From Volvariella volvacea V23 (Eukaryota; Basidiomycota; Agaricomycetes; Agaricales; Pluteaceae), in contig KB722742.1 in assembly GCA_000349905.1 (NCBI GenBank), positions 561,327-625,326 on the forward strand: DNA of 64,000 bases. The letters are read 5' to 3'. A program made the position numbers and the translations under genes. The notes beneath the pieces are model-generated. The model worked only from the letters and a program-made list of their open reading frames with translations. It searched no databases and was not told the DNA's origin. Shown in pieces: positions 1 to 13,169 of the stretch. Position 1 is the stretch's first letter. Each line of letters begins with the position of its first letter.

Positions 1-851
1 ATCGACTGGACCAATTCTATACGGTCATCAGATGATGAGGTGCTGTCGGACAAGGGTAGAAAAACGAACCCAAGAATCCCATCGACGCCATCAAATCCAG
101 AAGCCTGCAAGGCTGTTAGCAACGACCAGATTTGCGAAGCAACACAAGCTTACAGTACTAGCAACCCCGATGCTTTGGCCCGTGATAACGAGACCAGGAG
201 CGAGAGTAACGGTATCAGTAAACTCGGTACCTGCAAGACTTGAGTCTCACAGAATGAAGTATTACCAGAGAAGGATCCAGAGCCGTATGTAACGGACTGC
301 ATGCAATCAGTGATTGACAACCAGAGACTGCAAGAAAAGGACTTACCACTTTGTTCTATGTTTGAACGCTGGAGCTAGTCCTCACGTACGAACGTCCAGC
401 GCCAACCCAAGTGTTAGAGCTAATTTGCACCATTGAGTAAAGCCAAGGATTGACGTTCACTGCCAATGTTAATTACCTTCCTGTATCGATCAAGAGAGAA
501 TCTAGAGAGCAGCCAATTAGATCAACACCAATGTCCGGCAACTGAACACGTACATTGGGTTGGTGGTGTTCCAACGCCGACATTGGCAACATATGTTACG
601 GCTTGATTGTCGACTTGCTCGCTGATGATCGCATCGACATGGAAGTCCAAGCTGCTTCCACTACTCTTTGCTTGTCCCAGAGCGCGCAGAGCTTTTGCCC
701 TTGCAACGTCGTGCTTCACAAGGTTGTCAATGCTGGTGAGGTTTAGGCGCCTCGACACGGGCAAGGTGATAGGCGAGTTCCTAACCACAACGGGGTTAGC
801 AGAGACAGAGAGAGCAAGTAGGACAGTAGTGAGGAGGGTTGCTGGGAACAT
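1..851 (-). pseudogene. A1 (pepsin-like) aspartic protease, 5' part, with in-frame stop; runs off the left edge
   Basis: The first exon (851-554) encodes a hydrophobic signal peptide, a propeptide and the start of the mature enzyme, ending GVGTPPTQ. Splicing by eye gives exon 2 (501-477) with YSLLIDTGS, which carries the first catalytic DTG motif, and exon 3 (419-347) with NTWVGA. Later exons give VTYGSGSFSGTEFTD, then a segment ending GFDGVDGILGIGP at the window edge. This is the order of a secreted fungal A1 protease of the polyporopepsin type. Within exon 3 the frame meets TAG at 358-356 between VQT and NKV, although sequence on both sides stays well conserved. The gene is therefore either a recent pseudogene, a base error, or spliced differently. 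The second catalytic Asp lies outside the window. Family identity is firm; broken status is inferred. Confidence 0.75.
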
Positions 852-1811
852 TGCGATATTCAGCTTGGGTTTGGGGTCGATAATGCAGGAGATTGGCTCA
901 TTTTATATCAATTTCTGGCCGCGGTGTTAGACCAGGTGTCCACTTTGCAAACGAACGGGATTGCAGGCCCATGGCATTGGACAGAGCAAAAATCATGGCC
1001 GTCGCTGTGCACATGGAGCTCGTAATCCGTCTGAGAATTTGCGAGGAGTAAGTGACTAGAGCGGAACTCCTAACCGGCTTCTAATCTACGTGTGTGGCAA
1101 GAGGTAGCAGTAAATCTCCAACGATTGTCGTTTGCAAGTGTCCAAATAACCGATACTTATTCCCACCCTGCAGCTTAACGTGGATAACAAAAATAGCTGG
1201 AGGTGATGCATATGTTGAATCTTCTAATACTCACAAGCACGTCAGCTCTATTCCCTTGATGACTACTATTTAGCGCCGGACATACCGGATAGCAAATATC
1301 ACAGTCTTAGTGCTTGCGCTATGGCCATTCAGACTGTAGTGCCAATAGTTGCCAGTAGACCACAAATCAGGTTTCAGAGGTCGGATGTGTAAATCCTGGT
1401 GAACGGATAACGACGCCTAAAACCCGAGCTCTAAGAAGGCTGCATAATTTGAAGTCTTCAAGTCACTGCGTGCAGCGAAATCCTGAAATAGCTTGGTTCA
1501 GGAAGCGGAGTAAGCAGCCTCGGAAATCCTCTATAGTTGTCAAGTTGCGGTTTGTCAGTTGGCCATATGCATGCGTGAAATCCGAGAGATGAGATGTGAC
1601 GTTGATCCAAAGGCCACAGGCAATGCTGCCCAGTGGTAAGTGATTCGCGGCAAGCGGCGTTAACACGTGCACACTTGCCCAATTGATCCACCAAGCGACG
1701 CGTCGAACACTAGACTGTATTTAGCCACAGTATACAAAACATCGCGGTATCTGATACGAAAAACACCCAAGTTCGAAGCTAGAATGCCACCACAAGGACC
1801 GAATGTCACAA
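852..1811. other. Intergenic region, no gene supported
   Basis: About 960 bases lie between the start of the aspartic protease (minus strand) and the stop of the ARMT1 homologue (minus strand). Short open frames exist on both strands but none shows domain-like sequence or splice-linked continuation. The right part probably holds the ARMT1 3' untranslated region and the left part the protease promoter. Confidence 0.5.
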
Positions 1812-3503
1812 TCAGGCAAAGCGAACCTTCTCCCCTGGCCGACCTTGTGAGAGCAGAACGACCGCCTAGGCATGTCAATACAAAGCAAGAGGAGATACAG
1901 ATACCGCCACTCACATATTTACCACTGATTTTCCAACCTGGTTCTGTCTCATCTAATTTTTCAACCATGTCATCGCCAGCTGGTCCTAGTCCCACGACAA
2001 CATCGCTCTTGATCGTTCTTAAGCTCGCAATCCTTGGAGCACCAGCGGAGCTTGCCATGGGGCCGATAGCCACTTCGAATGGTGTGCTAGCTGGAGCAGC
2101 GCAGTCATAGGTAAGCTTTCTATGATTCAAGTCGCCCTTGAAAATCACAAGGTCTGAGTGAGAGAGGTGGAGGAATAAATCAGGTGCTTCAGTGTGCAGC
2201 TCCCAAAATGTATAACCGGTACACCAAAATGGGTGCTGCTCGTATACCCATTTCCCATCTCTCTCGTATTCCTGGAATGAACGTAAGCGTGCTAATCAAT
2301 CTTATGTGGAGCTACATTACCTTCCACCGTCTACCTAGCCGTCTCAAGGATTCCAACTCCACATCAGACGCCTTGGGAAATAATTGACCATACACCATAG
2401 TGTTCAACAACCATTCCCAGTCCTTCTTAGTTACGTCCGATACGAACCATGGATACCGCTTGCCGTGGAAATGGACAGTGGTGGCAAGGCCGCTCTGTAT
2501 CAAAAAGTCGGCTGACCGTCCCAGTTAGACAAGAACTGAGCAGGTGCTGTGTACCCACCATAAACGCAGTCGCAATAAAGCTCGAAACCAGCGTTGTCCA
2601 GGACAAAGTCAATCCTACCACCAGTCTGCTCTCTCAAGTTCTTGACAGTTTCCCATAATGCATGCATGTCGTTTCCTAAGATATTTTTTTCTGTAGCTGC
2701 GAGGTGATCACCTCCAGTGGACTGTAGTGATTTAATTTGGTCCTCCGTCATATTGATCAGGAGCGACAAATCAGTCGAGTTTCCCCAAAGGCAGACTAAT
2801 GCGAATGTCAGTGTGCCGGCGTAGTATGACTGGGTGTGCGAGTTACCTTGGGTTAGTTCGAGGAACATTAGACGCTCCGCGTTCAGTGCCTCCTCTGGGG
2901 GTAGGCTCTCAGATAGTTTGAATGGTTCAGCGAATCTCGTAGAAAGTTCGAAGACAGCTTCTCCGGAGCGAGAGAAGGTGTCACACTGCAAGAGTCAGCC
3001 CACATCTCGTCTGTAAGACAAGCCGATTACCTTTTGGCGATAGAACACATCGTAGTCTGCCCACATCTTACTAACGCTAAAACACTCGTGAAGGCGACGG
3101 TATTTGTACGCCTCTGCGAATAGCCAAGGTGCATTCATAAAGTCCTTCCCTGCGTGGGGATCAGGCTAACCCGTGGGTAGTGGTCATCCTCCATACCTTG
3201 AAAGTACTTGGCGATCTCTTTATTCCACAACGCTACGTCGGCCTCGCCATCGTCGATAATTGGCCTCAGCTTCGCGTTGCCGCTGAGGTCAGTCATGAGA
3301 TCGCCCATGCGGTCAATGCACCGAACGAGATCGACAATACGTTCTTCAGATGATTGTTTATTCAACGTGTCTATGGCGTCTTCGATGGCTTTTCCAAGAA
3401 TAGTCGGCAGTCGCTCCTGCATCGTAGCGTGGGCGAAGGAGTATTCGTGGTAGCCGCGATAGGCGGGCCAAGGCGGGTTGTTGGGGTCGACCTGCAAAGA
3501 CAT
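1812..3503 (-). CDS. Damage-control phosphatase ARMT1-like (DUF89 family)
   Basis: The product resembles the metal-dependent DUF89/ARMT1 phosphatases (yeast Hrt2, human ARMT1), which hydrolyse phosphometabolites such as fructose-1-phosphate. Splicing joins these segments in order: an N-terminal helical region; KYFQGKDFMNAPWLFAE; a stretch with DFVLDNAGFELYCDCVYG holding the conserved D-N-A-G-F-E metal and phosphate motif; ADFLIQSGL; HGKRYPWFVSDV; WVYEQHPFWCTGYTFWEL; VIFKGDLNHRKL; LRTIKSDVVVGL; and a last exon giving KYAVVLL before TGA at 1814-1812. All these blocks are typical of the family. Introns are 43-50 nt where I could place them. The start is uncertain: ATG at 3503 is used here, but an upstream exon starting near 3676 would splice in frame through a GT donor at about 3554. 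Acts in the cytosol by family knowledge. Confidence 0.85.
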
Positions 3504-4163
3504 TGAGGTTGGCGAGGTCTTGTCGCCGCCCGTCTAGATTGTAGCATACTTACCCGCGTTGGGGTACGTGGCCATGGGGCCTTTATGTCCTTCTTGCTGG
3601 GGAGATGCCCCAGGGAGAGAGTCACCCTAGGCGGCGGAGGATTTGGTGTTCCAAGAAGTTGTTGAGCAGGGGACATGGAAAGAGGCACAGTGTTGGGAGT
3701 TGGAGGTTGGAGAAAAACAGGGCAAAGAAGCAAATACTAGAGTTCGAGCACATTTATATTGATCAAATAAATGGTGCTGTATAGTTTCTAATTTGTGATT
3801 TCGAGAAACACGTTCTTTCGACTGCAGGAGGCCAAAGACCAGCGACGTCAGAGCAATGACATCATTCTTGCTGTCCACTTTCAAGTTCGGGCGAGACGGG
3901 GAATCAGTGGCATCTGCACCACTGGCAATTGGATTTGAGAACTGGCTGGACAACAGGCAAAAAGCACATACTGCTGCAATATTGCTGAACTACGCACATC
4001 TTCAGGGCCATGGAATAGATGTGCCCTAAATGGATGATGCCGAGCAGTCACATGAGCGACGCGATCACCTGATCTCAAGCCCTGGGTCGGCACGGACGAC
4101 TCTTGCGATTATACAGTGTACATTAAACGATACCCTACTCGAGCAGGCTTGTCGATACCCGCC
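3504..4163. other. Divergent intergenic region between ARMT1 and the coiled-coil gene
   Basis: This 660-base stretch separates two divergently oriented genes and should contain both promoters. A minus-strand open frame of 108 codons (3953-3627) begins MSSQFSNPIASG, but it has no recognisable domain. It could be a leader exon, a small unknown gene or chance. Nothing else is supported. Confidence 0.4.
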
Positions 4164-7100
4164 ATGTCCGTCCTCAACATTGGCGCCAACGATGTCTCGG
4201 AGGAGCAGAGGGCCCTGCGAGACAAAATTTCCAGCAAAGGTACTTCCGTGCTCTTCAGCAGTGGCAATTGCTCAATTTGCATCCTTAGAAACACACATAG
4301 CCGCGCAACAGGCGCAGCTTATGCGACAAGCCTCTGAAATGGAGGAACTGCAGACTGCCCTCAACGATGTGCTACACAAGGTTCGCTACTCTTCCTTTAT
4401 GCCCGCAACTTTCTCATCTGCTTTGCCAGTTACATTACGAAACAAACCGTGCACTACAACTCGAAGCCACCATCACTCAGCAAGAAGAAGACCTCAAGAA
4501 AGAGAAAATCAACTCACAGAATGTCAAGGCAACACTAATATCCGCTCAGACGACCATTAAGCAGAAGGAATCGGAAGTGCGGGAGCTCGAGTCAACTCTC
4601 CAATCGGTCGCCCAGGTTTCCAACCAACATAATGACCGATCTCTGGTCCTTGGGCGCGAAAAGGGTGTCTTAGAAGCGCGAATTCGCGAGTTGGAACTCG
4701 AACTGCAGCGGCACGCACGTCCCCCAGTAACCCCCCGAGCACCAGTCCTTACCATGCGTCGACGGTCTTCATCCTTGTCGGGTTTGAAAGTGTCAAACCT
4801 AGAACAGGAACTCGCAGAGGTTCGCAGAAGCCTGACCGACAAGCAAGGAGAACTTGACAACATGAGCCGGCGAGCGACTCAACTACAAGAACAGTTTTTG
4901 AAGAGTGAAAATGAGCGGCTGGCAGTTGGGAGGCAGTACGACCGGGAGCTCCAGGCACTCAGAGAGGCTTTGGAGGAGAAGGTAGCAGAGCTTAAATCCT
5001 ACGAGCAACATGGGATGGATGGTAGTCGCGAAGATGAGTTATTACGGAGAATCGACGAGGATGAAGCAAAGATTGTGGCATTGGAGCGACTGTTGGCGGA
5101 ACAAGACGACAGAGGTTTGAAGGAGAAAGTAAAACGCTTGGAAAAGAAACTCAAAGAGGATGGCCATAGGCTCAGCGAGCTAGAGGAGAGGGAGGCCCGA
5201 CTCTTGGAGGAGCAGAGGGATACAGCTCGGGAGTTGGAACATGTCAATGACCAATTACAAGCGAAAATTCAGCTTTTTCGCGAGAAAGAGCGGCAATTGG
5301 AAGACGCTCTGAATGACAGGTACGCAATTAGCCTTCTCTACTCCCCCTAACTGCTCACAACCGACACAGGAGCGCATTTGAGGGCTTCCCCCCTCAGACT
5401 GAAAGCTTGCTTGTGACTATCAATCGACTCCGAGGGGAACGAGACGACCTTCGTCGTGATCTCCAATTCTTACAAGTCGAATCTACTTTCACAATCCAAG
5501 CCTTGGAAGCTAGCGTTGCCGAGCTTTCGAAACGTACTCCCCACATAGCTCCCCAAATGGGGCTCACCCATGTTCAGGAACTTCGACGCCTGACCCTCAT
5601 GAACTCTGCTTTACTCGTCGTGTTTTCTCGAGAGCATAGCCTGAACACTAACAATGAGGCTTCCCTCATCGAGTTGCGCCATCAATACGACAACATGTTG
5701 TGGCAGTTGGATTGCAAGACCAAGTTGGCTGAAGAAATATCAAGTGCCAACCGCGACCTTCAATCACAACTTAATTCAGCCAAGCAATACCTCGAAGAAG
5801 CTTCCGCTCGTCATGAAGCTGCGTTAACTCAATCGCGCTCCCAAGATCATCACTGGTCGGAGGAGGTCGCTAGATTGAGGGCCGCCCAAGAGGAATACAC
5901 TAATACCATCCAACACCTGCAATCGCAAGCAGAGGCTCTCTCTAGGGATCTTCAAGGTGTTGAGAGCGAGCGGGATTCATTCCGTTTGCAGGTTACAAAC
6001 CTTAGCTCTGATCTGCAGAAGATCCAGCAACAGTTAACAGACTCGGAAAGTCGGTACACCCAATTACAATTGCATCAACTATCCGGCATGCCGACAAGTG
6101 ATGCAACCAGAGCATTGCAACGGCAAGTTGAGGAACTGGAAAGTCGAGTCATGCGGCGTACAGAACAGATCGGAATACATCAGCACGACATTAAGCGCTT
6201 GGAAACGAACTTACGGCTGCAGGAAGATCGCCTCGCCGAGTTGACTATGGAGTTAGAAACTGTCGGCGCTCAGAAGGCTGCCATGGTGGAGGACTGTGCG
6301 GATGCGCGGGAAGCAAGGGATCGGGCTGTGTCACAGTTGGAACAAACTGAGGAGGAGTTGGAGGCAATAGAGTCGAAGCTATATTCACAGGAACAGACCA
6401 TCACGACTCTGGTTGAGGTGGTCTTCAAGACGATGTACGCTGCCCGAGGCGCAACTCGGTTGCATAGGGCAGCAGCAGCAGAGACGCATCAGCACAAGCA
6501 CCGACTTAGTGGAGCATATGACCAGCTATCGCAGCAAGCCCGCGTGCTCGAGGATTTGGTACAATACCAAAATGCAGCACAGGACGACCTCCACCAGGTG
6601 GTGCTAGCGCTCGCAGTTCATCGGCAATGCCTCAGTGCCGCAACCAACCGACTCAGTTCAGTTAATGACGAGCGTAACGCTCTATCCTCACAACTTTCTG
6701 TTGTTGCACATTCACTAGCAGCCGAACAACAGCGAGTAGCCATGCTCAATAATGAACTCAAGCTCGTTCGCGATCAAGTAGCTGACTCGGAAGCTAGTCA
6801 CGAAGCCCAACTTAGCACAAAGGATGACCAGCTACAACAATTGCAGGATGATCTGCTGGCTAAGGAGAAGGACTTCGCTATGGCCACTCGCAAAGTGAGC
6901 GAGTTGGAGGCCGAGATGCGGGATTTGATCAGAAAACAAGATGATGCGCATATACAGCATCAGAACCAGGCGATGGATGAGCGAGCTCAAGAGGTAGAAG
7001 GCCTGATGCGACGTATCCAGGAGCAATCTCAAAAAACAGAGGACCTGGAGGCTCAATACGAAGCCGTGAGGGAGCTTCACGAGAAAGCAACCGCAGAGCT

Positions 7101-8855
7101 TGCGCGAGTGAAAGAAGATCAACAGGGGAGCGAAGATGCCCGGCTCGCAGAGATTGAAGAGTTGAAAGCCATAATCGCAAGTACGCAACGGGAACAAGAA
7201 TCGGAACGAACTCGCTCGGAGCAGGATCTCGAGTTTGCACTAGAGCGGGTTCAAGAGATCACCGAAGCTCGAGAGCGAGTGGAGAGACTCCGTCAAGAAC
7301 TCGAAGACAAGATCGCTCAGATGGAAACAGATATCTCTGCCACTAATACATCTTGGGAAGTTATAAAAGCGCAGCTTGAGGAAGAGCTACAGGGGTCTCA
7401 AGTCGTCATTAAGGAGCATGAATCTAAGTTCTCTCAGCTACAGGCCGAAAAGGAGAACCTTGCGCAGCGCCTTGATATGGAGATTGACAGGAGAGAGGAG
7501 GATAGTCGTCTTCATACGCGGGAACTTGATGGCGTAGCAGAGCAGCGAAAGCAAATGGAGTCATCTTTGATGGAACTGCAGGAGAAAGCTGCACGGCTGA
7601 TGGAGGAATTGGCTCAAGCTCAAGCTCTTATTGAAGAACTACAGCTCGATAAGCAATCATGGCAGGAGAAGGTTGCAGCACTTAATGCCGAGAATGAGCA
7701 ATTGGCATCCCTACAGAACTTCCTCGAAAACCAAATTCGAGAGAGGTAAGTGTAATTTCAGACGCATGCGATTCCTTGCTGATGTTGTGGACATAGCGAA
7801 AGCACATTGACCTCCTTGCGTGAAGACCTTGCCAAAACGCGTGAGGAACTGACACAACGTGACAGTAGCATAAAGGCTGCTGAAGTTAGCCTGGAGCTCC
7901 AATCTGCCCAATATAAGCGCGAGATCACAGAGCTTAGGGATGAGCTTGCCATGCTTCGTTCTCGGCCGAAGCTGGAAGCAGTTATTGCTGAGCTGGAGGA
8001 ACGTAACACGGAGATGGAGGAAACTTTGCGCGCGAAGTGCAAAGAGATCGAGGAGAATGATGATAGGGCACTCGAGTGAGTTGTGTTCAACTGCAAATGT
8101 GGATGTGATACTGAGAGATAATTAGAATGCTAAAGACTAACAAGAAGCTCACATCAAAGGTGGAAACATTGACGAGGAAAGTTCAAAATCTTCAAGCTAA
8201 GCTTGCAGCCGCCAAGGCTTCTTTGCCACAACCCGTGGAGAAAGCAGCAGAGCCTACACCGATGGAGATTTCAGTTCCAGTTCAAGAGCCACCTGCCCCA
8301 ATGCTGCAACACCCTCCAACTTTGACCAACACCCAGCACCCATCGCTAGCAAACCCACTCGCCACCTCACAAAGCAATCGCCCAGATTCTCAACCCCAAG
8401 CTCCTCAAACACATCGCCCTGAGACGGTTCTAGAACTCCCACTGGATCGTAGTGTATCTATGCCTGAGCCAGTGGCCGGCAAGAAGCGCCCCGCTCCTGA
8501 TGACTTTGATACTTGTGAAAGTGTTCCGCCCCAGGCGTTTACGGCGGAAAGCATTCCCAGGGATATCCTTCAAGAGCGCAAGACGCCTCGATTGCGAAGA
8601 GCGTTAAGCAATCCCCATGCTAGCTTTACACCCGTTAGAGGCCGTCGGCCAGGCAATTCAGTGGCTTCCCCCAATAAGCGTGGCCCCACAGATCGTCCTA
8701 TCCCGCATCTCATTACAGATGTTACAAATAGTCCTAGGCAGTCCAATCAAGCAGCCAGGCCCTCAAAGCGTAGCTGGCTTGGGAAAATCAGGAATGCCTC
8801 ATCTCAGCCAGGAGAGAAGACATCAAGCTTACAGAACTTCAAACCTGTGGAATAA
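4164..8855 (+). CDS. Very long coiled-coil protein, function unknown
   Basis: Six exons are visible: about 4164-4239, 4289-4379, 4428-5320, 5370-7746, 7797-8076 and 8126-8855. All introns are about 48-50 nt, and together they encode roughly 1,480 residues. The first 1,240 or so residues are almost uninterrupted heptad-rich coiled coil, strongly enriched in E, Q, L, R and A. A basic, serine-rich break (RRRSSSLSGLK) lies near residue 185. The last 240 residues change character: a proline-rich low-complexity segment, then basic clusters with SP/TP dipeptides (TPRLRRALSNP, ASPNKRGPTDR). That looks like a nuclear or mitotically phosphorylated tail. This architecture would suit a scaffold, tether, spindle-pole or nuclear-pore-like protein, but no signature domain fixes a family. 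Coding status is very certain; function is open. Confidence 0.85.
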
Positions 8856-9087
8856 TGGTCATCGCATAGCTTGTTTATGAGCATTTCTGTCGCTTTCGGT
8901 TATTTAATATGTCCATGTGTACTAGTATGCATTCCTTGTTCGCAATGCTATCTCTATCATGTCTTCATAGCGTTCGTCATATGTGAGCTCACTGATTTTC
9001 TTGACCAAGACTCAGCGTGTCAAAGTTTGCTTTGGATTATCTTATCCTACTTAGCTCCCACCGCATGGTTTCACCTTGGCACGAGCC

Positions 9088-12000
9088 ATGTTTCTAAAGC
9101 GCAATCCTGTGAACATCGCCCCAGACCTATCGGTCGAGCTTCGGGACTCTGAGCATTGGGAGCCTGCCCTCCTCCGAACTCTCAATTACCCTGTTGATGT
9201 CAGCTGTTTCGCGTTCAATCCAATCTCCAGCCTCCTCGCAGTTGGTTTGTCGATTCTTGTCCAGGAAACGATCCGCTTTTCACTATCTAATCAGGTACAA
9301 ACCATGGGACCATTCACATCTATGGAGATCAAGCCGTGGAAGTAACACTAGGGATCGCAGAAGGGCCAGCAATTCGCTTTCTGCAATTCGGAATCAAGAC
9401 GCACATGCTGATTTGTATTGGTAAGCTGCTAACACTGCCCCCATGGATGAATCCACACTTATGGTCACCGTTGATCTCCAGATGGCACGAATCGTTTGCA
9501 TGTATGGGATTTAATGAACTACGGAACCCCAAAACACATTTCGAGTGCAAAATTTGATCCTGTTAGGTGGGTACTCGAGATATCATGATGGAGACATCAG
9601 CTGTTACGCACAATGAGGAGGCGTTGATACCTTGTTAGCTTTTTGACGCTCTCACCATCCCATTCACATGTTGGTCAGACTATACTCTGACTCGGCCCAT
9701 GCTAACGAACATATAATTCAAGGCTTTCGTCGCCCTCTACTCGGGCGACATCAAGACGTACGACCTCGGTTGCCTTAGGAAATCTTTCTATGTTATTCCG
9801 AACCTATGGGAGCGTCACGAACGCAAGCTAGCTGCAAGTCATAGGCGTAGTACTGGGGAAGAGTCGTAAGCCTGTGATTATGTTCGTCAGCTACCACTCA
9901 TCCTAGTGTGCCCAGAAAAATGCCCGTAGAAGTACTGGTACACCCACGGGATCTGAACATTTTATTCATTGCTTATTCAGGCAAGTTCCTCAACCAAAGC
10001 ACTTTTTTTTGCTCATGCATGCACTAGGCGGCGTTGTTATGTATAATATCGTTAAGTGCTTAACTTTGGTGTATCTATAACACTACTCATGTATCGTGGT
10101 TTACAGGCAGAACAGGCCACATTGCGCGTTTATGAGCTCTTAATACCCCCTGGTGCTCCCGGTGGAAAGGGTTATGACGATAAGGCAACTCTTCATTGTT
10201 CATATTCGGCGGTATCACTAAAGCAGAGGGTATATAGGAGCTAATGTGCGATCGGCATCCTCTGGTTACTTCAGTGGCAATACACCCCGCCGGCCACTTT
10301 TTTGCGGTTGGGTACTCTGACGGTTGCATTGCATTCTGGGCCGTCGAGGACGAGGACGCCCCTCTCCTTGTACGAACACTGGACGATGTCGATGTCAACC
10401 TCGTTAATGGACCACACTTAGAGGCGTACTTAGCTCAACAGAAGTCGAGTTCACGTCCTATATCACGCGAACCCGTCTTCAAATTATCTTGGTCTGTTCT
10501 TAATTCTTCTTCAGATCCCCGAGGCGGGGACACAGTCCTTGTAGTCTTGGGAGGCAGGCTTGCTGAACAAGCAGGTGGACTCTCCACAATACTTCTACGT
10601 GCCTTCAATCCTCCAGAACCCCCAAGTGATGCTCTTGCTCCACCACATATGCTGCACCCTTTCTTTAAAGCAGCAATGCGCAATTCTCTCCAGCCATTGC
10701 AAGATTATCAATATGATGTGTTAGGTGTCATTCATGACTATCTGCTGGCCCCTTCGTCAAGTCCACACTTCTCTGGATGCGCAGACCCCGTAGGCATACT
10801 TATACTTGCTGAAACCGCCGACCGCGCTCGTGTAGTTCACGCCTATCAATTTCCACCTCCGAAATTTGTAGCAGCAGAATCTCGTACACCACAAAGAGCA
10901 CCATCTGACACCGTGGAACAACTGCAAGTTGCATTAGAAGAAATGCTACTTCATGACGATGCTCAGTTCATATCATTACCAAGCTCGCTTTGCAACGGGA
11001 CTTCAGGACTTAATTTAGGATCGTTAATTACCATTGAGAAGGATGCATATCATAACTTGATCGATGTTACCCAGGCTCACTCCTTCCCGAGTCTCGCCCT
11101 CAAAGGGGGTGTGGCCATCCCAGAAGGACAAGAGGCAGCTCTCAGACATACGAAGGTATGGGAAAATTGGAGAGTTGTCACAATTCACTCATTCCGTGGC
11201 AGTACCAACCAAGGCGTATTTTACTAACTTGTCATCTAGACCTATCCGTTCACTTCTTTGATGCCAGTGCACAACTCGTTGCGTATACCCCCCCTACACC
11301 ATTAACCTCAGGGTTTCCCCGACACATACCAGAACTCTCCGTGGATGTACTTGCTATTTTAACGGATGCGGAGGTTGTTAAGCGCATCCCGCCATCGTCG
11401 CTTGATCACCAATCTATTGCCTCAGTCCTTCTGGCGAAGGAGTCACTAGAAGTTGCAATAGCACTTCGGACTGGGGAGCTTATAGTGCTTCGCGTGCATC
11501 CGCAGTCATCCCCTAGTCAGCATGTTGGACAGGATGGAGAATTGGTTGTCTTGGGACATATTCCCCAAGGGATTGGGAGGCGCTACGCGCCGTACTTCAT
11601 GCTTGCACCAGGTCGCGGTCCATTGCAGGCATATGCTCTATCAGACATCGGTGCGTGCTGGTAGTTCGTCTGCTCATGCCTCCTCAATTATTGGCAGGTT
11701 TTTTGGCTGCAAGCTATCCTGACGGATCATTCATAGTCGTCGATATGCGCGGTCCCACGGTTCTCTATCGCTATGGAATGGATGACAAGACCTCTAAGCG
11801 TCATAGTATTGGTATCCCCCTCCATAGATCACACGTACCTGATCCTATTGCCTCGTTTAACTGGACGGTATGTTGTATTAGTCAAGGTGCGACCTCATTG
11901 AGTACCTGCGCGGCGTAGTATTCACGATCGATAGATCCCATCCTAAAGGTCCGACTCATCGCTGTCCATGTATCGGGTCATACTCAAGTATTCACTATCG

Positions 12001-13169
12001 AACGGCTCGGTAGTGGGGGTTCCGGGTGGTCGGTTGGGAGTGAACCTACTCAAGTAGAAGGGGTGCCTAGCCCATTTCCTCAAGGAACCTTTGTGATTGA
12101 ATCCAAAAAGGGCCATGCATTAGTTGCAAACCGAGAGCGCTTGATAGCGGCAATGCAACGTACTCCGTTGCCTGAGGCTGAGCCGTTGCTAGTTATTGCG
12201 GGGTCTAAAGGAGCGAAGGGTATCTTGAGCTTAACTGGAGAGAGGGTAGGCCGCGTAGAGTGGGGTGGCAAGGTTGGATCGGTTTTGGCTGTGCAAATCA
12301 TAGAAAAAACAGGTAAGTTGAAGCCAACTTTAACCTGTAAGATACTCAGGTCAATGGCAACTGCAACAATCAGGATCACATGCCCTCGTCGCATTCACGG
12401 ATCGACAGACTGTCTTATGTTATTCTCTCCCATATCTCGATCACATCCACTCTTTACAGATACCGTCTCTATACTCAATGTTGGTCCCACCAACTAATCC
12501 TGATATAAGTATGCTCACTATGAATCCGGTAGACCACCAGCCATCGACGAGACAGGAGACTTCATATTGTGGAAAGCCCACCCTAAATCACGGCGAATCG
12601 AGCATGCGACATATGGCACATTATTCAACTTCCGGCGTGCATACGATCCGCCGAATATTGAGCTCCTAACTCTCAATCCACCGGTGCCGTCTCAACCGCA
12701 GCCCGTTCCCATGGGTCCGACATCCTTACTAGGCTCATGGTTAACCTTTAATTCAGGACTGACAGGAGATCGAATAGATGAGATACGTAAGTCACAGCGT
12801 ATTTGCAATCATTATAACGGCTGAATGCATAGTCAGTGGGTGGTCCTGATCGACCACTGTATGTCCCCAAGGGAACAGCAGAGCCAACTAGATCGCCAGA
12901 CTCTGCAGGCCCAGCCACTGTTACAGGAATTGCTGCCGCTGCCGCCAATGTACAGAATACATTATACGGAAGGCTGACATCGGCCCTCAATGAGCGAGGA
13001 CAGATGCTGGGAGATCTAGAGCAACGACTTGGAGCGCTTGAAGAAGGCAGCAAAGGCATGGTTGCTGAGGTACTTCCATCCTGCCTAAGATCCCTTCTTC
13101 CACCTGATAAGTGAACAGGCAAAAAAACTGGCTGCGCAACAAACTGCCAGGGCATGGTTTAAATTCTAG
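9088..13169 (+). CDS. Lgl/tomosyn/Sro7-family exocytosis regulator
   Basis: The N-terminus reads LRTLNYPVDVSCFAFNP followed by SSLLAVG, the first WD40-like blade typical of the Lgl/tomosyn/Sro7 family. Many small exons follow with beta-propeller sequence, for example LNILFIAYSGGVVMYNI, VAIHPAGHFFAVGYSDG and REPVFKLSWS. The last exons give a helical tail containing LNERGQMLGDLEQR and ending KLAAQQTARAWFKF at TAG 13167-13169. The tail resembles the R-SNARE motif of tomosyn and VAMP, with the arginine in the expected ERGQ context. These proteins bind the t-SNARE Sec9/SNAP-25 and Rab/Sec4 to control exocytic vesicle fusion at the plasma membrane. Two introns appear to use GC donors (9981-10027 and 10185-10237). 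Exon boundaries in the middle are only partly traced. The gene ends 48 bp from the convergent neighbour. Confidence 0.85.

Noticed and set aside
32..292. Plus-strand open frames of 67-86 codons at the left edge
   Set aside because: They overlap, on the opposite strand, the well-supported spliced exons of the aspartic protease.
3627..3953. Minus-strand 108-codon frame upstream of ARMT1 as an independent gene
   Set aside because: No domain, no conserved splice continuation; it may be leader or promoter sequence, so it is only mentioned in the intergenic entry.
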